Shown here: positions 19,345 through 28,908 of the stretch, one piece after another
How positions within the stretch are numbered: the stretch's first letter is position 1
Layout of the letters: every line of letters starts with the position of its first letter
NCBI GenBank assembly: GCA_022836915.1
Contig: CP094668.1
Location: 558,001-622,000, forward strand
DNA: 64,000 nt
Source: Paenibacillus sp. OVF10
GTDB taxonomy: Bacteria > Bacillota > Bacilli > Paenibacillales > Paenibacillaceae
Direction of reading: 5' to 3'
Notes under the pieces: model-generated
The model's database searches: none
What the model was told of the DNA's origin: nothing
The model's input: the letters and a program-made list of their open reading frames with translations, nothing else
Position numbers and translations under genes: made by a program

Positions 19345-20067
19345 ATGTTATTCGAAAGAGACAAATGGTTGCAGTATGGCATTCTGCGCGATGAGCCCTC
19401 TCTCGCTGAACGGTTGCCAGAAACACAGTTGCTTGAGAAGCATACGCTAACGAAGATGCTTCTTCAATATCCCAGCGTTGTACTGAAACCTCGTAATGGC
19501 AGTTACGGAAGGGGTATCTTGTTCATTAAACGAAGCGGTGCAAATGCTTATCGTATTCAAAATGAAAATAACACAGTCACCATGAGAGACAACGAGCAGT
19601 TACTCGAATGGTTCGAACAAACAATCAAAAGTGATGAATATATTGTCCAAAAGCGTCTGCAGCTTGCTCAAATTAAACACAGGCCGTTCGACATTCGGAT
19701 CATGGTTCAGCGCAAAAAGAGTTCCTCGTCCACTTGGAACGTGACAGGTTCCTATGCTAAAGTCGCAGCACAAGGATACCAAGTCACCAATGTGAATAAC
19801 CGCCCCATTCCAGTTCTTAAAGCACTGAGACTAGCTCGAATTGGAGATCGGCGCTTACTTGTCAGAGTGGAACAAGTTGCACGATTAGCTGCCAAACGAT
19901 TGGGAGAGCATTACCCTATGCTTAGACAAGTCGGGTTCGATATAGCCATCGACAAGAAACGGCGAATTTGGATTATCGAAGGCAATTATCAACCAGCCTT
20001 ACGGCCTTTCCGACTTTTAAAAGATTCCTCGATGCACCGCAGAATATTATGGTACAAAGAACATTAA
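19345..20067 (+). CDS. YheC/YheD-family ATP-grasp protein, spore-coat associated
   Basis: ATP-grasp protein of about 240 residues, like the C-terminal ATP-grasp part of B. subtilis YheC/YheD, which are associated with the endospore coat. Family patterns are visible: VVLKPRNGSYGRGILFIK (ATP-binding), EYIVQKRLQLAQ, RPFDIRIMVQRK, VGFDIAIDKKRRIWIIEGN (Mg-binding end). A ligase-type reaction is expected but no substrate is known for the family. The ATG at 19345 follows AAAAAAAGG at a suitable distance; a GTG at 19336 is too close to it. It is monocistronic and ends in a hairpin. Confidence 0.8.
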   Translation: MLFERDKWLQYGILRDEPSLAERLPETQLLEKHTLTKMLLQYPSVVLKPRNGSYGRGILFIKRSGANAYRIQNENNTVTMRDNEQLLEWFEQTIKSDEYIVQKRLQLAQIKHRPFDIRIMVQRKKSSSSTWNVTGSYAKVAAQGYQVTNVNNRPIPVLKALRLARIGDRRLLVRVEQVARLAAKRLGEHYPMLRQVGFDIAIDKKRRIWIIEGNYQPALRPFRLLKDSSMHRRILWYKEH

Positions 20068-20071
20068 AGCA

Positions 20072-20113
20072 AAAGAAGACGACCAGCCTTTTACTCATGG
20101 CCAGTCGTCTCTT
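20072..20113 (+). terminator. Probable terminator after the YheC/D-like gene
   Basis: AGAAGACGACCAGCC and GGCCAGTCGTCTCTTCC form an imperfect stem with a 10-base loop; the U-run is short (TGTTT). Confidence 0.5.
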
Positions 20114-20151
20114 CCTGTTTAGTACCTGTTCTTGATATTAACCCTCTTCGG

Positions 20152-20493
20152 TTATTTCCGGCATTTTCTAATCGCACTTGTAACACGTGTCACTCGGAAC
20201 TGATTTACCCCTACCTGTATAATGGCGAACTGGCTGTACGAAGTACCAGAAGAGGTATACGGTTCAGCCTCAATATTTCCACTCGGTGTTCTAACTGTCG
20301 CGGTGATTCTAGTTACCAGGCACACACCACGGCCGGAAGATCTCCAAGTCTCATCACGCTGAACACTATATCTATCGTTGCTACAAAAGATGGATGCATA
20401 CTCCACTACTCCACTCGCATTAAACGAAGTCGAGTTATAGATCTGAACAGGGTCATAACCACCTCTAGGTGCTCCAGGTCTTCTATTTCCCAT
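20152..20493 (-). CDS. Hypothetical protein, beta-rich, 113 residues
   Basis: No family recognised. The protein has a basic Gly/Pro N-terminus (GNRRPGAPRGGYDP), then a Ser/Thr/Val-rich body with alternating hydrophobic residues (VVEYASIFCSNDRYSV, RGVCLVTRITATVRTP, SYSQFAIIQVGVNQFRVTRV), which suggests a beta-sandwich. There are three Cys residues and no signal peptide. The ATG at 20493 follows AAGGAGGTTTTGAGA, a very strong ribosome binding site, so expression is likely. It is convergent with the YheC/D gene. A spore-surface or assembly protein is possible but only inferred from that neighbour. Confidence 0.7.
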   Translation of the reverse strand: MGNRRPGAPRGGYDPVQIYNSTSFNASGVVEYASIFCSNDRYSVQRDETWRSSGRGVCLVTRITATVRTPSGNIEAEPYTSSGTSYSQFAIIQVGVNQFRVTRVTSAIRKCRK

Positions 20494-20634
20494 TCTCAAA
20501 ACCTCCTTTTTATTGATAATCTATTAAATGCAATTAAATAGTTTTGGTGAGGTATAAATGTGGACAAGGTAGAAAAAGTGTGTTTGTACAGTAGTAGAGG
20601 GAAACTGGTAGCTTGATGTCATAACTCAAACACG

Positions 20635-20667
20635 AAAAAACCACCCTTTACTGTACAAAGGTGGTTC
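20635..20667 (-). terminator. Intrinsic terminator after the DUF4303-like gene
   Basis: Minus strand AACCACCTTT, loop GTACAGT, AAAGGGTGGTT then TTTTT. It lies about 100 bases past the stop at 20764. Confidence 0.8.
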
Positions 20668-20763
20668 GCGAATTATAGACCTACTGTCACTATCATCTTA
20701 TTGGGCAAATTGAGTCGAAACGATAAATCATAGACGTTCAAAACTCCCCAAATGCAGATGCTT

Positions 20764-21324
20764 CTATTCTGCCGCCTCCGCCAACCATGCTTGCATCGCC
20801 GGAGATTCCGCCCGATTCAAACGTAAGGCAATTTCGGTATTGATCTTATCCGGCGGCATGACTTCAACAAGGACACATACGGACTCTCGCCGTTGATTTA
20901 AGGCAAATATGCCTTCATCATCGAGCATTTTCATCGCCAGCTCCATGGCGTTCAGCCTCACATCCAACTCGCGATCCCAATCATCATACTCCAGTTCCGC
21001 AATGAAAGGATGCTCGTTATATCGTTGTTTGACACCGTCAAAGTGATCATCCCCAAAACAACAATAGGGCGAATCCGCATACGACCATTTGATGAGATCC
21101 GCAATCGTGGATACCGGCGTATCACTTTCTTCTGCTTGCCTAGCCGATTCCAACGCCAAAGCTTCCCACGACCAGGCAGAGATGCTTGGCGCATGTCCCT
21201 CGCCAGTAGTGTATAACGTACAATAATAGTAACGTTCCCCATTTTCAAAAAGAGCACCAAAAGACGTTCTCGCGGCAGCGGCGATCTCTATGGCCAGTGT
21301 CTCTATTTCTTGCATTGGCTTCAT
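20764..21324 (-). CDS. DUF4303-like protein
   Basis: Cytoplasmic protein of 186 residues. The arrangement of an N-terminal RYYYCTLYTTGEGHAPSISA strand pair, a central W-S-Y helical part, and a C-terminal DDEGIFALNQRRESVCVLVEV followed by ALRLNRAESP matches my memory of DUF4303 proteins, some of which are encoded with polymorphic toxins as immunity-type proteins. No toxin gene is visible here, so function is open. The ATG at 21324 (MKPMQEIETL) follows GGGGAACTCCACTC; the frame extends to 21345. It starts downstream of a small membrane-protein gene on the same strand and probably shares its transcript. Confidence 0.6.
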   Translation of the reverse strand: MKPMQEIETLAIEIAAAARTSFGALFENGERYYYCTLYTTGEGHAPSISAWSWEALALESARQAEESDTPVSTIADLIKWSYADSPYCCFGDDHFDGVKQRYNEHPFIAELEYDDWDRELDVRLNAMELAMKMLDDEGIFALNQRRESVCVLVEVMPPDKINTEIALRLNRAESPAMQAWLAEAAE

Positions 21325-21352
21325 GAGTGGAGTTCCCCTTTCCATTCGTTGA

Positions 21353-21631
21353 TCATTTGCCCCTTCGATATGAATTGGCTATTTGGACTAGATACCAAAC
21401 ACCCGCACCCACAAGGATAGTAAACACCAGATTGATGCAGCCGAACACAATGAGTGACTTTGCTTGGCCTGGACCGATCCGGAAAGCGGTAGCTAGCTGG
21501 AAAACAGCCGGTAGCAAAAATGCCAGCCAGGAGATGGTTATAAGCTTTTCTGTTCTGAAACTCCACCATACTGCTGAACATGAGGCAAATAGCAGTACCC
21601 AGGTACAGGTAAGCTTTAGGGCGAACATCAT
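21353..21631 (-). CDS. Small membrane protein, 92 residues, three helices
   Basis: Three hydrophobic segments (LTCTWVLLFASCSAVWW, LITISWLAFLLPAVFQLATAF, SLIVFGCINLVFTILVGAGV) with a short basic tail; no family recognised. The ATG at 21631 follows AGGAGGGGGACGAA. Its start is 13 bases past the end of the upstream hypothetical gene and its stop is about 30 bases before the DUF4303-like gene, so the three probably form one operon. Confidence 0.7.
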   Translation of the reverse strand: MMFALKLTCTWVLLFASCSAVWWSFRTEKLITISWLAFLLPAVFQLATAFRIGPGQAKSLIVFGCINLVFTILVGAGVWYLVQIANSYRRGK

Positions 21632-21643
21632 TTCGTCCCCCTC

Positions 21644-22260
21644 CTATTTGCCATGAATCACAAGTCCATATTTACTGATTATCCACGATTGGCTCAAGTC
21701 GTGCATTGCATCATGGCTTATACGCACAGAGGGCTTTTGCTCCTTCATCGCATCTGCATCATAGGCTGAGAAGCGAAGGGGTTTGGTCATTTTTTTGATA
21801 GAATCTCTTATTTCATCGAAAAACGCATAGGTCAGCGGCTTATGGTCCCGGATATCCTCATAAATATAGTACTTTCCTTTTTCATCTTCCAAATTAACTT
21901 GAAAACCTTTCGGAAATGAAAGCAAGATACACGGCAGTTCATCCTCTGCCCATTGTCCGTGATATGGAAAAGAAACCTCTTCATTTCTCACAAAAAATCC
22001 TGAACTTTCTTGATCTGATGCAATAGAAATAGAGTAAACAAAGAAGGGATGGATGTCATCTCTCTTTCTCCTGCCACAAAATACTGATAGAACGTCTGAT
22101 ACCCCTCGTACACCTGTCTATAATCATGTTCTGTTCGGGTAGCATTGGTACGATAGAATTGCGCTTGCCGATGCTCTAAAAGCTGCAAAAGGCTTTTAAA
22201 CTCTTCAGGAGTGATGAAGAATCTCAGTTTATAGAATCCGCTATTCTTTAATTTGTCCAT
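21644..22260 (-). pseudogene. Hypothetical protein, about 205 residues, frame-broken
   Basis: Two adjacent frames, 22260-21988 (90 residues) and 21991-21644 (115 residues), meet at the A6 run at 21992-21997 (T6 on the coding strand). Adding one T gives the continuous reading KKVQDFFVRNEEVSFPYHGQ, so one protein of about 205 residues is more likely than two overlapping ones. It has a helical N-terminal half (FITPEEFKSLLQLLEHRQAQF) and a mixed C-terminal half (ILLSFPKGFQVNLEDEKGKY). No family recognised. It is first in a probable three-gene operon with the small membrane protein and the DUF4303-like gene. Confidence 0.6.
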
Positions 22261-22338
22261 TTCTTTTCGCTCACCGCCCTGTTTAGAAATGTTATGCCAA
22301 TGACCTTAGCGGTTCAGGTTTACTCACCGCTCTTCCTC

Positions 22339-22364
22339 ATCTCTATCTCTATCTCTATCTCTAT
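22339..22364. repeat. Short tandem repeat (ATCTCT)4
   Basis: Four perfect ATCTCT units occur in the gap between 22261 and 22676. No gene is seen in this gap; apart from this repeat and the hairpin at 22609-22644 it shows nothing. Confidence 0.8.
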
Positions 22365-22608
22365 ATTGAGCGTTAATTCATCCGCATCCATTCTTATATA
22401 TCAACTATATATGTATCTTATTTCCATTATAGTGATCACCTGTCCCGAGTCTACCTACTTTACACCTGAATTTTGCGAATGAACTTTGAAAGGGTAGCCA
22501 AATATCAGAATAAATGCGTCTGCACGTGAGCAAAAGACATACGTGGGGTGAATTTTAGACTACCCGCTTTGTGAGGATGGGGCACGCCAACATATCGTGA
22601 TCAACACA

Positions 22609-22644
22609 AATTAGCCGTACGGATGATCACCCGTACGGCTAATT
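22609..22644 (-). terminator. Intrinsic terminator after the L25 gene
   Basis: A perfect 14-base inverted repeat AATTAGCCGTACGG / CCGTACGGCTAATT with an 8-base loop. Either strand ends in a short T-run; it lies about 30 bases past the L25 stop. Confidence 0.8.
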
Positions 22645-22676
22645 TTGACTTATTCAGCTTTGCGAATTTGGAATTG

Positions 22677-23222
22677 TTAAGGTTTAACTACAGAGAGAAG
22701 AGACTCATTCCCCTCAGAGATCACCATAACATCTGGAGCAAAAGTTGCATCACTTACATGTAACGTTTCACCAAGTTCCATAGTACTAATGTCAAATTCA
22801 ATCGACGTTGGCAAGTGTCTCGGCAATGCTTCCACTTCAATAGAAGATAATTGAACTTGCACAACTCCGCCCTGCTTTGTCCCAATCGGTGTGCCGTTGA
22901 ACTTGACAGGAATTTTAGTGCGCATGATCTCATTGGTCTGCACCTGTTGAAAATCCACATGAATCAAGTCTCGTGTAACCGAATCCCGTTGAAGATCTTC
23001 CAATAATACGGTCAATGAGCCTTTCTCTTCAAACTGTAGTTCAATAAAACCAGATGCCCCTTGCTTTAACCATTTTTGAAATTCTATTGTTGGAATATGA
23101 ATCATCTCATTCTCCGTATTTCTGCCAAACACAATACCTGGCAAACGCCCGGATTTACGTAGATCCTTAAGTCGAGAAGAATTTAATGGAATGCGGGTCT
23201 CCGCTTGAAAACGAGTAGTCAT
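22677..23222 (-). CDS. rplY: 50S ribosomal protein L25 / general stress protein Ctc
   Basis: Binds 5S rRNA in the central protuberance of the large subunit. The 181-residue length is that of the long Ctc form: an L25 domain (residues about 5-90, RLKDLRKSGRLPGIVFGRN, DLIHVDFQQV) and a C-terminal TL5-type beta domain (PVKFNGTPIGTKQGGVVQVQ, STMELGETLHVSD). In B. subtilis ctc is a SigB general-stress gene; I see no clear SigB promoter here. The ATG at 23222 follows AAGAGGAGCGAACATAG. A 28-residue upstream ORF ends one base before this start. Confidence 0.92.
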   Translation of the reverse strand: MTTRFQAETRIPLNSSRLKDLRKSGRLPGIVFGRNTENEMIHIPTIEFQKWLKQGASGFIELQFEEKGSLTVLLEDLQRDSVTRDLIHVDFQQVQTNEIMRTKIPVKFNGTPIGTKQGGVVQVQLSSIEVEALPRHLPTSIEFDISTMELGETLHVSDATFAPDVMVISEGNESLLSVVKP

Positions 23223-23223
23223 G

Positions 23224-23310
23224 CTATGTTCGCTCCTCTTTATTAAATGATATTTTCACATTTTTCATACTCATCCAACCATCCCCTGTTGGGGCTAAAG
23301 AGAGAAACAT
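23224..23310 (-). CDS. Possible 28-residue upstream ORF coupled to L25
   Basis: ATG at 23310 stands seven bases behind GGAGGTGG, a near-perfect ribosome binding site, and opens a frame beginning MFLSLAPTGDGW and ending KISFNKEERT at TAG (23224-23226). The stop is separated by one base from the L25 start, and the L25 ribosome binding site lies inside the small ORF. It could be a translational coupling leader or a small protein. No family recognised. Confidence 0.45.
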   Translation of the reverse strand: MFLSLAPTGDGWMSMKNVKISFNKEERT

Positions 23311-23384
23311 AGCATCACCACCTCCATATACGATCCAATTGATTTTAAAATACATTTAATGTAAGCTCCCACAATATACATGAA

Positions 23385-23412
23385 GGCACTCTACTCCGAA
23401 GAGTAGAATGCC
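23385..23412 (-). other. Stable UUCG-tetraloop hairpin
   Basis: On the minus strand GGCATTCTACTC-TTCG-GAGTAGAGTGCC forms a 12-pair stem with one mismatch and a C(UUCG)G tetraloop, about 75 bases upstream of the small ORF ahead of L25. The U-run is poor (TTCATG). It may be a second stop for the nucleotidase transcript or a 5' stabiliser; the rest of 23311-23528 shows no confident gene. Confidence 0.5.
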
Positions 23413-23528
23413 TATGGGATGCCTCCACCCTATCATAGAAACATCCTTTTGTCGATCAACCCGAAGTAATCGAACAGATGAGTAAAGGTATTGCTGGTGA
23501 AGAACCGCTGTTAGTATTTATAGCAGAA

Positions 23529-23557
23529 GGGGCTCTTCCTTTGTCAGGAAGAGCCCC
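23529..23557 (-). terminator. Intrinsic terminator after the SLH-nucleotidase gene
   Basis: A perfect 11-base stem GGGGCTCTTCC / GGAAGAGCCCC with a 7-base loop lies about 30 bases past the stop at 23588. The minus-strand tail (TTCTGCTATAAAT) is a weak U-run. Confidence 0.65.
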
Positions 23558-23587
23558 TATTAATATAAAGTTTGAATAAGTTCTACA

Positions 23588-25710
23588 TTATGAAGCTTTT
23601 GCTGCAACAGCTTTTTCAATCAATGCTTTTGCATCGTTAGCAGTAAGACCTTGTTTAGGTTGAAGTGATTTTTTATCTGTTCCAGCAAGAATACCTTTGT
23701 CAATCAGTTTTGCCATAGGTTTAATTGCATAGGCAGACACGGACTTACCATCTTCGAAACTAGCAATAATCGTAGCAGCATCTTTATCAGTAGCTTGATC
23801 TTTTACCAATTTAGCAAGAATGGTAGCAGCTTCTTCACGCGTGATATCCCGATCAGGATAGAAGTTTCCACCATACCCTTGAATGAATCCAGCATGCGTA
23901 GCTTCAGCAATCGCGTCTGCATATGCAGCATTAGCTGCAACATCCTTGAATGCAGGTGCTGTAGCTACTTCGTTAAGTTTCAACATGTCGACCAGAGCAC
24001 TTACAAATTCAGCACGAGAAATGACTTCTGTTGTTACAGGCGTTTCTGTTGGCTCAGTAGATGCAGCCAGGTTTGTGATACGTCCTTCATTTTTAGATTC
24101 GATGCTACCGCCTTTATACGTATCTACGATGTATTGGTAGAATACATCCAGATCGATAGGACCTGCCAGGGATGATTTAGCATCCAGCAGCACTTTATAG
24201 TTATCTCCACCTGCAGCCATAAAGTTGTTAACTACCGCCGTATATGTTTTTGCAGGATCAATCGTTGTTCCATCTTCAAGACTGAGACCAGTAACACGTT
24301 CTGCGACCGGCTTATTGAAATCTGCAGTGTATTTCAAACCAGAGATTTGGAGTGTTTTGGTATTAGGTGTACCGTCAGCATTGGTACCCCATTGCTGCTG
24401 CAACAAGGTTTTAACCTGTTCGCCAGTCAGCTCAAGTTTTACTAGAGTATTACCAAACGGTTGGATTTTGGCAAGATCAGCAAAGGTCACATCGCCTTGT
24501 GGCAGATCCGCACGAATACCGCCTGGATTCATAAATGCAAAGTCAGCAGCACTTGCCTTATCCCCAAAGTCTGCTTCACGCATTGAATCTGCAATGAGGT
24601 TGCCTAGAGGGCTTCGTTATTATAAGCATCTGTACGGGTAACAGAACCATCCGTTGTACCTACTGGTTTAGTCAGCTCAGGATGCTTGTCTAATGATTTT
24701 TTAATAATAGCTAAAGATTCAGGGTCTTCTTTTACACCCTCTTGGAAAGTCGTTGTAACAGTCGCTGATTTTTCAGTTACATCCCCGGTGGCAGGATCAA
24801 TCATCAGCTTGATATCTTCAAACGCCGTACCATAGGAATAAGCTTGCACGATCAACTTTCCATTCACTTCACCGTTAGCCAAAGCATGGTTGTCACCTGC
24901 AACGATAACGTCAACAGGGGAATCCGCCGGTAAAGCTTTTGCCAGATCAGCTGCTTCTCCAGTGGTTACGCCTTCTTTGGTTGTTGCTGGATCATGTGCC
25001 AAAACAATGATCGTTTCTACACCTTGGTCTTGCAATTCTTTAGCATATTTATTAACGGCTTCCACTTCTTCTTCTGCGCTTAAGAAACGTACGCCAGCTG
25101 TCCCAGATGGAGATACTTTGGCAGGTGTGGATTTCGTCACTAATCCGATAAATCCAATTTTGACTCCGCCCACTTCTTTAATCACATGCGGCTTAATCAA
25201 TGTTTTTCCTGTGGCAGTTTCAATCACATTTGCATTGACGTAATCAAATTTTGCGCCGGCATGCGTTACTTTGCCTTCTTTTGGATCAAGGCCGCCAAAG
25301 ATCTGTGCCTTTAAAGCAGCGACACCTTGGTCGAATTCATGATTCCCTAAGGACCCTACATCAAAGCCCATCATATTCATCCATTCCATGGTAGGCTCGT
25401 CACGATCCAAAGATGAAGCTGGAGCAGATGCACCAACAGAGTCCCCATTATGGAAGAGTAGGGAGTGTTCATATTTGGCTTGAGCTTCTTTGAGATAGGT
25501 TGCTAGAATTGGAGCCGTTCCTGCCTTCTTATCACCCACGATTGATGTGGTATCTAACTGACCGTGGAAATCATTGATTCCAATCAAGTGAACTTCTACA
25601 TCGTTACCTGCGGCAGAGACAGAACCCGCTGCGCCCAATAGTTGCGTGAGTAATAGTGCAGCAGTAGCTACACGCAGTGTGCTTTTACCCAAAACTTTTT
25701 TCCAAAACAT
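23588..25710 (-). pseudogene. S-layer-anchored 5'-nucleotidase / metallophosphatase, frame-broken
   Basis: Exported bifunctional UDP-sugar hydrolase/5'-nucleotidase type enzyme. After a signal peptide (ending SVSAAG) come the calcineurin-like metallophosphatase core (LIGINDFHGQLD, LLFHNGDSVGASAP, LGNHEFDQG, VIVAGDNHA) and the 5'-nucleotidase C-terminal domain (FAFMNPGGIRADLP, QPFGNTLVKLELTG, VVNNFMAAGGDNY), then two to three degenerate SLH repeats that bind cell-wall polymer. It should scavenge phosphate or nucleosides outside the cell. The frame breaks at 24606-24609: removing a duplicated CT restores the expected EALGNLIADSMREADFG. Reconstructed length is about 707 residues. Confidence 0.88.
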
Positions 25711-26068
25711 GAATGAAAAAACCCCTCTCCAATTTTAGATCCTGAGATATTTTACCATAGTTCAATTCATAAAAATCATTAAATATATAAAATTGATGTA
25801 AAAAGTTGAGAGATTGATAGAACAGCAACATGACATGTTACATTTCAGCCAAAACTTCACTATTAGTGCTCTGACACGCAGCTCAATTCTTCTTACGCTA
25901 TCACCTACTGGGTACGTTCAACATAGTACACTGGCTAAAAAGACACCCTGCAGGGTGCCTTTATTCCTTCATATTAATAATTCACAGCAGTCAGTCTCAA
26001 GGGTACCTCTACCCCCAAATCTACTTTTCTGTTCTATAAAGGTAGAGATATTTCTCCTCCGTTAACCA
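25711..26068. other. Intergenic region without a gene
   Basis: Apart from the terminator at 25936-25961 and the upstream region of the nucleotidase gene, I see no supported gene here. Confidence 0.6.
25936..25961 (-). terminator. Intrinsic terminator after the Ig-SLH gene
   Basis: Minus strand AAGGCACCC-TGCA-GGGTGTCT followed by TTTTTAG, about 110 bases past the stop at 26069. Confidence 0.75.
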
Positions 26069-28443
26069 CTATTCCACTTTGGTTTTATCTAACATGTTCA
26101 TTAATATAACAACAGCCTCTGCTCTGGTGGTTTGTGCTTTAGGTTTGAAATCGTTGTTACCCATGCCTTCTACAAGACCAAGTTCCTTCAGAGCTTCCAC
26201 AGAGGTTTTTGCCCAAACAGGAATAGATTTGTCATCTGCAAAAGACGTTGTAGCATTGCCTGTAGTAGATACCTTGAGTGCATTAGCAACCATCACTACC
26301 ATCTCGGCACGTGTGATATTGGCGTTCGGCCGGAACGTGTCGTCCGGATAACCGCTAATAATGCCTTCTTGCACGGCTTGCGAGACTGCCATTTTGGCCC
26401 AAGTTCCGATCTCGGTTTTATCTGAGAATACCAGTTCCACTTCTGTTTTTTGTAAATTCAACGCACCCATCAGCATGACTGAGAACTCGGCACGTGTGAC
26501 GTTCTTCCTCGGATTGAACGTTCCATCCGGATAACCGTTGATGATGCCGTTGCTTGAAGCTTGTTTAATTCTTGCTTCAGCCCAGTGTCCCGAGATATCG
26601 CTAAAACCAGGTTCCGTGGTGGGTTCAACTGGATTATTCAAGACAGGCTTTCCGCTGGTTTTGTCTACAACCAGGACGGCGAACTTCGTAAAGTGATTGA
26701 CCTCGACTATGATTTGGTTCCCTTTTATAATACCGCCATCCACTTTCTCCCATGCCTTATTCACTTCATCATAATAAAATACAGCTGCCGAATGATGACT
26801 CTCAAGACCTGATGAATCAAATGTAAATGTCATTTTTACCGGCTTGAGGAAGTTCTCCGTAAAATTCTTTAGAAGCTCAAATACTGGGCTGGCCAGAATC
26901 TCTTTATTTTTTAGCAAAGTTTCGGTATTAGACACTTTATCAATCGATAAAGTCAGTTCTTGAGGGGATCCCCTGCTGGAATTGAGATTTGAATCTCTTT
27001 ACCCAAGCTTACAACGCCTGACTTACCCAACGGAATGGTTATTTTACCCGTTGTTGAAGTGACTGTATTGTCTATCGGAGCCATTGGTCCAGAAGGACTA
27101 CTCGGACTTGTTGTTTGTACAGGCTGTACAGTGAAAACGGAATACGGATTGGACTCCGTTATACCCTGTCCTGCATTACCGGCACCATTGGACACTCCAT
27201 TATTCTGAAGGGTGATAACATTGAACGATTTGCTCACGTTAGCTTGAGGTGTTAACGTTGCTGTCCACGTCACACCCCCATCGGATGATTGAACAGCACT
27301 CAGTGTACCGTTTGCAACCGTCAGATCCGCATTATCAAAACCCGACACAGCCTCTGAGAATGTGATCGTTACCACGGATGTTTTGCCACTGGTCAGCGTT
27401 GTATCAGCTACAACAATCGTTGCCGTTGGTTGGGCGGTATAGACCGCATAATTATTCGAATCCGTCGTACCCGTGCCGGCATTGCCTGCAACATCATTGA
27501 TTCCTGTATTATTAAGCGTAATGTTATTCGTTCCATTCGTGATACCGACAGTCGGCGTCAATATCGCGGTCCATGAAATGCCTCCATCGGAAGAACTAAC
27601 GGCACCTAGCGTACCGTTTGCAACGGTCAGATCATCACTGGTAAAGCCTGTTACTGCTTCGGAAAACGTGAAGGTGACCTCTGATGTCTTCCCGACGGTA
27701 AGTGCAGCATCGGCTACGACAATCATTGCTGTGGGCCTTACTGTATCGATTGCGAAGTTATTTGAGTCTGTTGTTCCTATGCCTTCATTGCCGCCTTGAT
27801 TCATCACACCCATATTGTCGAGTGTAATCTTGTTGATTGCAGCAGTCATGCCGACAGTTGGGGTTAGTTCTGCTGTATACGTAATATTGTCATCTGTAGC
27901 CAGATTGTGAATTGTTCCATTCGTCACCGCAAGGTCTGCGAGGGTAAAACCTGTCACGGCCTCAGAGAATGTGATCGTTACCTGTGATGTCTTACCAATG
28001 GTCAGTGTTGTATCGGCTACAACAATCGTTGCCTTTGGCCGGGCGGTATAGACCTCATAATTATTCGAGGTGGTTATACCTACACCTACAGTACGGTCTT
28101 GATTCATCACACCCCCATTGTTGAGAGTAATGACGTTGGTTGCATCTGTAATGTCGAGGTCAGGTGTGAGAGTTGCGGTCCACGTAATGCCTCCATCAGA
28201 AGAGACAGGTGCAGTCAGTGTGCCGTTCGGAACGGTTAAGTCTCCATAATCCAACCCTTGTACCGCTTCCGAGAACGTAAAGGTTACCTTTGATGTACTG
28301 CCAATTCTCAGCAGCGTATTATCCATTGTGATTGTTGACGTTGGAGCCGCAGCATACACCTTATCCGATGGTTTTAAGTACAACAGTCCTGTAATGAGAG
28401 ACAAGACCAGAATGAAGCTCCCTATCCTTTTGCCAAAATTCAT
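26069..28443 (-). pseudogene. Surface protein with four Ig-like repeats and three SLH domains, frame-broken
   Basis: Exported structural or adhesive surface protein of about 791 residues. A signal peptide is followed by four tandem Ig-like repeats of about 100 residues, each with (V/I)TFTFSEAV..F, a DLTV.NGTL stretch and a SNNY end; then a short domain, and three SLH repeats (DISGHWAEARIKQASSNGII..GYPDGTFNP and two more). SLH repeats attach to pyruvylated secondary cell-wall polymer. The frame breaks at the C4 run at 26970-26973; one extra G on the coding strand gives IPAGGSPQELTLSIDK. The repeats are similar at DNA level, so misassembly here is possible. ATG at 28443 follows CGAGGAGGGTCAT. 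Confidence 0.87.
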
Positions 28444-28908
28444 ATGACCCTCCTCGTATCTTTCCTCTGGATGAAAAAATCATCTAAAACCCTTCTGAAA
28501 TACCTCAAATTCAATCTAATCAATCATTCGACACATTCGTCCAAATTCCTATATCCACAAATAAAAATAAATCGTTTGCCACAGCTGAACTACTAACTGT
28601 AAGTCAGAGTGAGACTAGTTAAACGTATTCATTTATACCTTCCACTATCGAATAGAAAATTATGTATTTTATCTTTTTAGTTGATATAATGGTATAAAAA
28701 GTAATATTCGTTTTTTTCGTCAAATGTATGGGCAGTTATAATAGCAACCTTCCGTGGCCCTCAACCCCTCAACTCTAGTTAACACATATCCATTTACATA
28801 CGATGTATTCAAGCAACTTACTGCCTATTAAAGGAGGTGACCCCGTAGAGCATTGTAAATCGATTTTCCCTATAACTACCACTTATAAAGAACATAGGAG
28901 CGTGTCCA
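28444..28908. other. Divergent promoter region between the Ig-SLH and lectin genes
   Basis: No gene is supported. It is AT-rich and must hold two divergent promoters. A perfect anti-16S Shine-Dalgarno match (AAAGGAGGTGA, 28830-28840) occurs on the plus strand without a usable start codon at normal spacing. The lectin gene has its own site further on. Confidence 0.55.

Noticed and set aside
22294..22482. 62-codon frame across the ATCTCT repeat
   Set aside because: Low-complexity translation of a microsatellite (SISISIS); no ribosome binding site.
26953..28443. Repeated units in the Ig-SLH gene as a possible CRISPR or satellite array
   Set aside because: The repeat period is about 300 bases and codes for Ig-like domains; no short direct repeats with unique spacers occur in the window.
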